From the NCBI GenBank assembly GCA_003246795.1, contig QKCS01000104.1, forward strand, positions 1 through 9,670: a DNA stretch of 9,670 nt, given 5' to 3'. The translations under genes and the position numbers were made by a program. The stretch comes from Alphaproteobacteria bacterium (GTDB lineage: Bacteria; Pseudomonadota; Alphaproteobacteria; Micropepsales; Micropepsaceae). This document shows positions 1 through 7,028 of the stretch, piece after piece (position 1 is the stretch's first letter; every line of letters begins with the position of its first letter). A model generated the notes under the pieces. That model saw nothing but the letters and a program-made list of their open reading frames with translations. It was not told the DNA's origin and did not search any database.

Positions 1-413
1 TCGCGATCGATTGGCCGCGCCGCTACGCCAACATGCGCAACCACTCCGCCGCGCACTTCGTGCTGCATGCCGTTCAGCAGACGCTGGACAAGAGCGACGA
101 CGACCTCCCGGTGAAGGGGTGCCACATCCATCCCGCCGGATCGCGCATCGACTTCGCGGCCGATCTGCCGGGCGCGAGCGTGCCCGCCGTCGAAACGGCG
201 GCCAACGACCTCATCGCGACCGGCCTTCCGATCGGCATGGAGGCCGAACCCGCGTCCGACGAGGTGTACTACTGGACGTACGACGGCGACCGCATCGTGA
301 TCCCCTGCGGCGGCACGCACGTGCGCTCCGCCACGGAACTCGGCCCGCTGAAACTAAGGCGGTCCAAGAAGGGCGCAAACCTTACGCGCGTGGCGGCGGC
401 CTTCGCCGCCTAG
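1..413 (+). CDS. alanyl-tRNA editing protein (AlaX type), 3' part
   Basis: This is the C-terminal part of a free-standing editing hydrolase that deacylates mischarged Ser- or Gly-tRNA(Ala) in the cytoplasm, related to the editing domain of AlaRS. The reading frame is already open at the left edge (codons from base 3 read AIDWPRRYANMRNHSAAH), so the ATG at 33 is internal and the gene is truncated by the window. Both zinc-binding signatures are visible: HxxxH in NHSAAH near the edge, and CxxxH in the motif IPCGGTHVRS followed by ELGPLKLRR, which is the classic AlaX/AlaRS editing-site signature. The glycine-rich N-terminal barrel expected in AlaX must lie upstream. It ends with a TAG only 16 bp from the stop of the convergent fatty-acid gene. 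The family call is firm; amino-acid specificity (Ser versus Gly) cannot be told. Confidence 0.9.
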   Translation, partial: AIDWPRRYANMRNHSAAHFVLHAVQQTLDKSDDDLPVKGCHIHPAGSRIDFAADLPGASVPAVETAANDLIATGLPIGMEAEPASDEVYYWTYDGDRIVIPCGGTHVRSATELGPLKLRRSKKGANLTRVAAAFAA

Positions 414-429
414 CCACGCGCAATGAGCG

Positions 430-2511
<2,082 letters not shown>

Positions 2512-2521
2512 CCCTTGAGCG

Positions 2522-2527
2522 TCCTTC
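2522..2527 (-). promoter_or_regulatory. ribosome binding site deciding the FadB-like start
   Basis: GAAGGA on the minus strand, 10 nt before the ATG ending at 2511. It supports this start over the longer in-frame option at 2637, which would run through the divergent intergenic region. Confidence 0.7.
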
Positions 2528-2611
2528 TTTTTTGGCAATCCCCGCACGCTAGTGCCTGTCCGCCGCCGCCCGCAATGGTTTAAGTTCGCGCCACCATCGA
2601 GAGGCCCAGAA

Positions 2612-3367
2612 ATGCCCCGTCCCAAAGCCACGATCATCGGCGCGCCGATATCGCCCTACGTCCGCAAGGTGCTGGCCGTGTGCGCGCTGAAGGACGTGCC
2701 GGTCGAAATCGATCCGATCGTCCCGTTCTTCGGCGACGACGCGTTCGGCGAGATCTCGCCGCTCCGCCGCATTCCCGTCTATCGCGACGATCAAGTGACG
2801 CTGACGGACTCGAGCGTCATCTGCCAATACCTGGAAGACCGCTGGCCCGAACCGTCCGTCTATCCTGCCGACGTCACCGAACGCGCCGACGCGCGCTGGC
2901 TCGAGGAATACGCCGACAGCCGCATGGGCGACGTCATCATCTGGCGCGTGTTCAACGCCGCCGTCATCGCGCCCGCGGTGTTCGGCCGCCCGCGCGACAA
3001 GGAAGCGATCGCGAAGGTCGTCACGACCGACGTCGCCGACATCCTGACCTATCTGGAGGCGCGCATGCCGGCCGAAGGCCACCTCTTCGGTGCGCTCTCG
3101 ATCGCCGACATCTCGATCTGGGCCTTCTTCGCGAATTTGAGCTGGTCGCGCGTCGAGATCAACGACCACTGGCCGAAGACGAAGGCTTGGCTCGCCCGCA
3201 TGCGAGCTGCTGAACCCTTCGCATCACTGGAACGCGCCGGCGCGACGCTCGTCCGCACGCCCGTGCCCGAGATGCGCGCCGCCCTCGCGAACCTGGGCTT
3301 TGCGGTGACGCCCACGACCCACCTCACCGACAAGCTGCGCTTGGGGCCGATGACAGTTCTCGTGTAG
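2612..3367 (+). CDS. glutathione S-transferase family protein
   Basis: A 251-aa cytosolic GST-fold protein. The N-terminal thioredoxin-like domain (about 5-80) has SPYVRKV with Ser14 at the position of the catalytic serine/cysteine, the cis-proline segment RIPVY (Pro55), and the glutathione gamma-glutamyl contact motif TDSSVICQYLEDR (Asp66-Ser67). The all-helical C-terminal domain contains the N-capping motif S163-I-A-D166 (ALSIADIS) found in GST C-terminal domains. The start at 2612 is preceded by GAGAGG with 7 nt spacing; an in-frame ATG at 2552 lacks a good site and adds 20 residues that do not belong to the fold. It is divergent from the beta-oxidation gene (100 bp apart). Likely glutathione conjugation or a glutathione-dependent detoxification reaction; the substrate is unknown. 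The last 40 residues or so are not a conserved GST element I can identify. Confidence 0.88.
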   Translation: MPRPKATIIGAPISPYVRKVLAVCALKDVPVEIDPIVPFFGDDAFGEISPLRRIPVYRDDQVTLTDSSVICQYLEDRWPEPSVYPADVTERADARWLEEYADSRMGDVIIWRVFNAAVIAPAVFGRPRDKEAIAKVVTTDVADILTYLEARMPAEGHLFGALSIADISIWAFFANLSWSRVEINDHWPKTKAWLARMRAAEPFASLERAGATLVRTPVPEMRAALANLGFAVTPTTHLTDKLRLGPMTVLV

Positions 3368-3427
3368 CGGACCGACTTGGAAGCCTGAATGGACACCGGC
3401 GAACCGTTCTCGGCGCGCACAACGCCG

Positions 3428-3979
3428 TCAGCGCGGAACGCGCGTCTGCAGGCGCACCGGCAGGCCGTCGATGCTCTTGGTGCGGTCAGCGATTTTCGCG
3501 AGCCGCTCCGCCTCGCTGATGTTGCTGTGATACTTGCGCAGCGTCGCCCGCTCCCGCTCGAAGCTCATGAGCGGCACGCCCCACCCGCAACTGGTCTGAA
3601 CGCTGTCGACGTCGAACTCGAAGATCTGCCGCGTGCCAGGCAGTATCGTGAAATGCGCCGCGAGTTCCTCCCATCGTTCGTCCTGCGGAAGAACGGTGCG
3701 CCCCCGGCCGTAGATGCGCAAGATGAGAGCCGGCTGGTCGAAAGCGCAGAACATGAGCGTGGCGCGACCGTCGGCGGTCAGATGCGCCTGCGTCTCGTTT
3801 CCCGATCCGCCGACATCGAGGTAGCCGACGCGCCCGCCGTTCAGAACGCGAAAGCAATCCATCCCCTTGGGGCTGAGGTTGATACGAGCGCCGGGCGCGG
3901 CGGTGGCGACGAAGAACACCCGTTGCTTCGCGATGAAGGCGCGATGGTCGTCCGTTAGGGCGTCGAAGAACTCTGCCAT
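3428..3979 (-). CDS. pyridoxamine 5'-phosphate oxidase-like FMN-binding split-barrel protein
   Basis: A 183-aa soluble protein of the PPOX-like split-barrel superfamily. An N-terminal helix (MAEFFDALTDDHRAFI) precedes the barrel strands: VFFVATA, then INLSPKGMDCFRVL (about 33-46), the conserved turn GNETQAHL (60-67), ATLMFCAFD (73-81) and ILRIYGRGR (86-94). The family's characteristic VQTSCGWGVPLM lies at about 127-138. These proteins usually bind FMN or F420 and act as small reductases or oxidases; true PdxH pyridoxal-phosphate synthesis is unlikely because PdxH has a different, longer architecture. The ATG ending at 3979 is chosen because GAGAGG lies 4 nt upstream; the frame continues to an ATG ending at 4015 without a comparable site. 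It converges with the GST gene (60 bp gap) and diverges from the DUF2189 gene. Confidence 0.85.
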   Translation of the reverse strand: MAEFFDALTDDHRAFIAKQRVFFVATAAPGARINLSPKGMDCFRVLNGGRVGYLDVGGSGNETQAHLTADGRATLMFCAFDQPALILRIYGRGRTVLPQDERWEELAAHFTILPGTRQIFEFDVDSVQTSCGWGVPLMSFERERATLRKYHSNISEAERLAKIADRTKSIDGLPVRLQTRVPR

Positions 3980-4123
3980 GATGCCTCTCGCATTTGCGCG
4001 CACGCTTCCCACCAAACCCTAACCTGCCGCTCGGGTGCTGACCAATGGTCTTTCGCATCCGCACACACGAAAGCGCATCGCGTCGTGTTGAACTGAACCG
4101 TCCGCAAACCTACGCTCGCGTCC

Positions 4124-4128
4124 GGAGG
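4124..4128 (+). promoter_or_regulatory. ribosome binding site of the DUF2189 gene
   Basis: GGAGG, 6 nt before the ATG at 4135. It fixes that start in preference to the in-frame ATG at 4045, which would add 30 residues with no membrane-protein character. Confidence 0.75.
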
Positions 4129-4134
4129 CCTGCG

Positions 4135-4896
4135 ATGGAATCGACCCTGCGCGCACCCGTCGTCAACGAAGTCGACATCACGGCGCCGTTCCGCTGGCTC
4201 GCCAGCGGTTGGAGCGACATGCAGAAGGCGCTATGGCCCTCGCTTGCGTACGGCCTTGCGCTCACCGTCGTTTCGATTGCGGGCACGGCCATGTTCATTG
4301 CGTCCAACGCTTCGTTTTGGGTGCTCGCGTTGAGTTGCGGCTTCGTCTTCATCGCGCCGATGCTCGCCATGGGCCTCTACGAAGCGGGCCGCGAGATCGA
4401 GCGCGGCGAAACGCCGACGCTCGCGCGCATGATCTTCGTGCGCCAGGCCGTTCGCCAAGACGTCGTCTATCTCGGGCTCGCGCTCTTGATGATCTATCTC
4501 TTGTGGGGTCGCATCGCGCAGATCGTCTACGGGCTGTCGACCTACGCGTTCCACAGGTCGGTCGAAGAGTTCGTGACCTTCGCGCTCTTCACCGCCGAGG
4601 GCTGGACGATGCTGGCGACCGGCACGATCATCGGCGGCGCCATCGCGTTCTTCACCTATTGTCTGGTCGTCGTGTCCGCACCGATGCTGCTCGACGGCGA
4701 GACGAACGTCTGGTCGGCGACAGTGACGAGCTTTCAGGCCGTCGCCAAGAACCCGGGCGCGATGCTGCTATGGGCGCTGCTGATCGTCGCCCTTCTGCTC
4801 GTCGCCGCTGCGACGGCGCTCCTCGGACTGATCGTGATCTTCCCCTGGCTTGGCCTCGCCAGCTGGCGCGCCTACCGCGACTTAGTGCGGACCTAG
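4135..4896 (+). CDS. DUF2189 family multi-pass inner-membrane protein
   Basis: A 253-aa integral membrane protein of unknown function. After a short polar N-terminus (to about 30), hydrophobic segments are visible at about 34-56, 61-83, 108-132, 159-183 and 208-240; the last is long enough for two passes, giving five or six helices. Family-like features are an amphipathic start (FRWLASGWSDMQKA), the loop LYEAGREIERGETP after the second helix, the segment VVSAPMLLDGETN (179-191), then a stretch including KNPGAMLLWAL and the C-terminal motif LASWRAYRDLV. The SD at 4124-4128 supports the start. It ends 2 bp from the stop of the convergent SYLF gene. It is divergent from the FMN-barrel gene, with 155 bp between the two starts. 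A transport or membrane-organising role is possible but not shown by any residue. Confidence 0.87.
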   Translation: MESTLRAPVVNEVDITAPFRWLASGWSDMQKALWPSLAYGLALTVVSIAGTAMFIASNASFWVLALSCGFVFIAPMLAMGLYEAGREIERGETPTLARMIFVRQAVRQDVVYLGLALLMIYLLWGRIAQIVYGLSTYAFHRSVEEFVTFALFTAEGWTMLATGTIIGGAIAFFTYCLVVVSAPMLLDGETNVWSATVTSFQAVAKNPGAMLLWALLIVALLLVAAATALLGLIVIFPWLGLASWRAYRDLVRT

Positions 4897-4898
4897 CG

Positions 4899-5465
4899 TC
4901 AGTTCAGCTCGCTGTCCTTCCAGTACTTCGTGCCTTGGATCGTGGCCTGCAGCGCCAGACCGTGTTCGGTCATCTGATAGAGTTTGATGCCGGGCGCCAC
5001 GTCGACGGCGCCGGCCCAGGCGCCGCCTTTGTCGCCCGCCTTCGCGGCGGCGTCGGCCTGGCCGGAAAGATCGAGACCTTCCTCGACGAACCAGGTCAGC
5101 GCCTTGCGGTCGGTGAACACGAAGACGCCGCGGAAGTCCTTGACGCCGAGTCCAAGACCGAGCCCGCCGCTCGCCATGTTCATATAGATGTCTTTGCCAG
5201 TGGCGTTGTCGCGGACGATCCCCGACCCGCCGCCGGCCGAAAGCAGAATGACGTTGACGCCGACATTGCTGAACACGCCATAGCCTGCCGCCTGACGGAT
5301 CCGCGCGCGGCTGTTCGGCTGAGCGGCGTAGAGCTTCGCGAGCGTCTCCGCCCGCATCTTCTGGACCTCGGCGCGTTCCGCCGCCTCGTCGCCGGAGGTC
5401 GCGCACGCCGCGACGAACACGCAGAGGCATGCCGCGACAAGCGCGTTGAGCAAATGAAATCGCAT
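4899..5465 (-). CDS. SYLF-domain (YSC84-like) lipoprotein
   Basis: A 188-aa exported lipoprotein. The signal peptide has Arg2, a hydrophobic core and a lipobox VAAC ending at Cys21; the residue after Cys is Ala, which does not suggest inner-membrane retention, so outer-membrane anchoring is plausible. A short helical linker (about 25-50) leads into a SYLF domain: QAAGYGVFSNVGVNVILLSAGGGSG (59-83), YMNMASGGLGLGLGVKDFRGVFVFT (94-118), then a Trp-rich end. SYLF domains bind phospholipids in eukaryotic proteins; bacterial versions are exported and mostly uncharacterised. The ATG ending at 5465 is preferred because a GGGGTGATC sequence lies 3 nt upstream; a GTG ending at 5474 is in frame but overlaps that SD. 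It is the last gene of the probable parA-RHH-SYLF operon, 25 bp after the RHH gene. Confidence 0.88.
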   Translation of the reverse strand: MRFHLLNALVAACLCVFVAACATSGDEAAERAEVQKMRAETLAKLYAAQPNSRARIRQAAGYGVFSNVGVNVILLSAGGGSGIVRDNATGKDIYMNMASGGLGLGLGVKDFRGVFVFTDRKALTWFVEEGLDLSGQADAAAKAGDKGGAWAGAVDVAPGIKLYQMTEHGLALQATIQGTKYWKDSELN

Positions 5466-5468
5466 TTG

Positions 5469-5477
5469 GATCACCCC
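5469..5477 (-). promoter_or_regulatory. extended Shine-Dalgarno of the SYLF gene
   Basis: GGGGTGATC on the minus strand, 3 nt before the ATG ending at 5465. It nearly matches the full complement of the 16S rRNA tail (GGAGGTGATC), an unusually long match that argues for this start and for strong translation even in a polycistronic message. Confidence 0.6.
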
Positions 5478-5490
5478 AAACTGATGATGG

Positions 5491-6054
5491 CTAGTCCCGC
5501 GCGCGCATGCACGCGCAATCGCCGAGAACGTCGGGCGGCAGCTTTTCGAACCAATCGTCCAGCGCCTCCGAGACGATCTCCTGCACCGGCCGGCGCAACA
5601 GCGCGGACGAAAGTTTCAGCTTCACGAACCGCAGGCGCTTCAGGCGCAAGTTCACGTGATACGTCTTGGCGAGCTCTTCCGCCGATGGGCCCGTGCACGA
5701 CGCGCAGCCGTCCGTGCTTTCCTCGACGACCGCCGGCACGAGCGTCGGCTTGAACGCGTCGCTCTCTTGGCGCACGGCTTCCATCGCACTGCGCTTCGCG
5801 AAGGCGCCGAAGATCGACGGCACGCCGTCCGACGGCGCGTGCGGCGCGACGACAGGCTTGAAGCCTTGTTGTTTCTCGACGCCGCCTTCGGAATGCAGGT
5901 GCACTTGTTGCGGCTGCATTGGGGTGAGCGCGCGGATGTCGGCGGCGGGGGCTCCAACGCGCGTGAGGAGTTGTTCGGCGAACGGCGTCGAGGTCGGCTC
6001 GGCCTCGCCCTTGCGGGCGAGAAGGCCCGCGGTCAGCGATGCGAATTTCGACAT
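5491..6054 (-). CDS. hypothetical protein with C-terminal ribbon-helix-helix domain, partner gene of the ParA-like ATPase
   Basis: 187 aa; I recognise no named family for the whole protein. The C-terminal segment 132-171 has the pattern of a ribbon-helix-helix fold: a short strand (YHVNLRLKR), a first helix (LRFVKLKLSSALLR), a turn (RPVQ) and a second helix (EIVSEALDDWFEKL). The first ~115 residues are rich in Pro, Ala, Gln and charged residues and look largely disordered, with a basic, helix-prone N-terminus (MSKFASLTAGLLARKGE). Four cysteines sit around the RHH: Cys117 and Cys120 (CASC) before it, and Cys180 and Cys182 (CAC) after it. The gene begins 30 bp after the ParA stop, with GAGG about 11 nt upstream of the ATG. 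In ParF/ParG-type systems the RHH partner binds DNA and stimulates the ATPase through its flexible N-terminus; the same here is an inference. Confidence 0.8.
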   Translation of the reverse strand: MSKFASLTAGLLARKGEAEPTSTPFAEQLLTRVGAPAADIRALTPMQPQQVHLHSEGGVEKQQGFKPVVAPHAPSDGVPSIFGAFAKRSAMEAVRQESDAFKPTLVPAVVEESTDGCASCTGPSAEELAKTYHVNLRLKRLRFVKLKLSSALLRRPVQEIVSEALDDWFEKLPPDVLGDCACMRARD

Positions 6055-6084
6055 GTTCTTGTATGCCTCGCGTGGGGAAAGGCT

Positions 6085-6822
6085 TTAGATGGCGCGACGA
6101 CCGAAGACCGGCGATTGACGGCCCAGCGGGTTCTGGTTGCGGAACAACGGCGCCGCCTGAACCACTTCGCCCGTCTCGCTGACGGACATGTCGAGCTTCA
6201 TGAGGCGCTGGTGCAGATACTCCCAAAGCTCGCGCACTTCCTCGGCCGACTTTCCGTCGGGCTCAATCTCCATGACTGTGCGCCCGTCGATCATCGACGC
6301 CGCGAAGTCCGTACGATTGTAGATCGTGACCGGCGCGACGGTGCCGTGCTGCGACAGCGCGACGGCAGCTTCCATCGTGATCCGCGCGCGCGGCGTGGCC
6401 GCGTTCAGCGCAAAGATCATCGGCTTCTTACGCGCCTCGCAGATGTCGATCGTGGGACCGACTGCGCGAAGGTCGTGCGGCGAGGGCCGCGTCGGCAGGA
6501 CCACGAGATCCGCGAAGCTGACCACTTCCGAAATCGCCTTCGTCACGGCCGGGGGCGTGTCGATCACGACAAGCTTGAAGCCAGCCGCGCGCGCCTCGTC
6601 CAGGTCGTGCACCAGGTTCGTGAAGACGGAATGGATGAACGCCGGCGTCGGCGACTCGCGGCAGTTCCACCATTTGGCGAGCGACCCTTGCGGGTCGGTG
6701 TCGATCAACGCCACCGGCCCCGCGCCTGCAAGTTCGGCCATCACGCCGATATGCCCCGCAAGCGTCGTTTTGCCCGACCCGCCCTTTTGCGAGGCGAAGA
6801 CGATCGTGCGCATCTGCGACAT
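6085..6822 (-). CDS. ParA/MinD-superfamily ATPase (orphan ParA, ParF/VirC1-like)
   Basis: A 245-aa cytosolic P-loop ATPase of the type that forms ATP-dependent dimers on nucleoid DNA and positions plasmids, chromosomes or protein cargo. Visible motifs are the deviant Walker A KGGSGKTT (13-20) with signature Lys13, Walker A' ALIDTDPQGS (38-47) with Asp43, Walker B LVVIDTPP (84-91), and the ParA-typical VLPTRPSPHDLRA (108-120) and IYNRTDFAASMIDGRTVMEIEP. It has no N-terminal HTH, unlike large plasmid ParA/SopA proteins, so any autoregulation would fall to the RHH partner. A ~35-residue tail (211-245) with Arg residues follows the last ParA helix. The start ending at 6822 has a strong AAGGAG 10 nt upstream; an ATG ending at 6930 would add 36 unrelated residues. 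It heads the probable three-gene operon. MipZ is an alternative, but its characteristic sequence and genomic setting are not seen. Confidence 0.92.
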   Translation of the reverse strand: MSQMRTIVFASQKGGSGKTTLAGHIGVMAELAGAGPVALIDTDPQGSLAKWWNCRESPTPAFIHSVFTNLVHDLDEARAAGFKLVVIDTPPAVTKAISEVVSFADLVVLPTRPSPHDLRAVGPTIDICEARKKPMIFALNAATPRARITMEAAVALSQHGTVAPVTIYNRTDFAASMIDGRTVMEIEPDGKSAEEVRELWEYLHQRLMKLDMSVSETGEVVQAAPLFRNQNPLGRQSPVFGRRAI

Positions 6823-6832
6823 AATTCGAACT

Positions 6833-6838
6833 CTCCTT
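6833..6838 (-). promoter_or_regulatory. ribosome binding site of the ParA-like gene
   Basis: AAGGAG on the minus strand, 10 nt before the ATG ending at 6822. It decides this start over the upstream ATG ending at 6930. Confidence 0.75.
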
Positions 6839-6880
6839 TCGGCGGCCCCGCTATCTCGCAGAGACCGGAGGCTTTGCGTC

Positions 6881-6899
6881 ACGCCGTCGCCGGCGTTTT
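6881..6899. repeat. GC-rich stem-loop in the parA leader
   Basis: ACGCCG-TCGC-CGGCGT, a 6-bp perfect stem with a 4-nt loop, followed by TTTT on the plus strand. In that orientation it looks like a short intrinsic terminator, but no plus-strand gene ends here. On the minus strand it would form a leader hairpin preceded by AAAA, 58 nt before the parA start. It could limit antisense transcription; the function is unknown. Confidence 0.35.
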
Positions 6900-6913
6900 G
6901 CCCTTTCGTGGAC

Positions 6914-6946
6914 CAATCCCGCGCGCACAATACCGCGCGCGCATTG
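6914..6946. repeat. imperfect 33-bp inverted repeat upstream of parA
   Basis: CAAT-ccc-GCGCGC, an 8-nt centre, then GCGCGC-gc-ATTG: an outer 4-bp and an inner 6-bp arm separated by a small asymmetric internal loop. It may be a hairpin in the parA leader or a protein-binding site. The GCGCGC arms are likely to occur by chance in such GC-rich DNA, so support is modest. Confidence 0.35.
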
Positions 6947-6969
6947 CCCGGCCTTTAAGCGAGGTCCGA

Positions 6970-7008
6970 GCAATTGCGGCGTATTTGATTCAAATTGTCG
7001 GCAATTCG
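6970..7008. promoter_or_regulatory. AT-rich cluster of dyads containing a GANTC site, candidate parA operator/promoter region
   Basis: An AT-rich island in otherwise GC-rich DNA, just after the DUF2336 stop and about 150 bp upstream of parA. It holds GCAATTGC (6970-6977, perfect palindrome), ATTTGA-T-TCAAAT (6983-6995, perfect 6-bp arms) with GATTC at its centre, and AATTG-TCGG-CAATT (6993-7006), which overlaps the previous dyad. GANTC is the CcrM methylation site in many Alphaproteobacteria. Such stacked short dyads would suit an RHH dimer-of-dimers operator, which is an inference. No confident -35/-10 pair was found. Confidence 0.45.
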
Positions 7009-7028
7009 GCCGGAAAAGCGCGAAAACC

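Noticed and set aside
2532..2556. TTGGCAA-N10-GCTAGTGC as a promoter of the GST-like gene
   Set aside because: The GCTA part matches the Caulobacter-type -10 but the -35 and the remaining -10 positions are poor; not strong enough to annotate.
4050..4073. CTTTCG-N12-CGAAAG inverted repeat between the FMN-barrel and DUF2189 genes
   Set aside because: Short arms and a long loop; expected by chance, and no supporting context. The rest of this 155-bp divergent region shows nothing else convincing.
4088..4116. TTGAAC-N17-TACGCT as a promoter of the DUF2189 gene
   Set aside because: Only 4/6 and 3/6 matches, and the transcript would start about at the SD, leaving no room for normal initiation.
4209..5753. 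A 514-codon plus-strand frame across the DUF2189 and SYLF genes
   Set aside because: It overlaps two well-supported genes, is Arg-rich, and reads as frame-shifted and antisense sequence of them.
6983..6995. FNR/FixK box in ATTTGATTCAAAT
   Set aside because: FNR-type sites need TTGAT-N4-ATCAA; this dyad has only a one-base centre, so the half-sites are too close.
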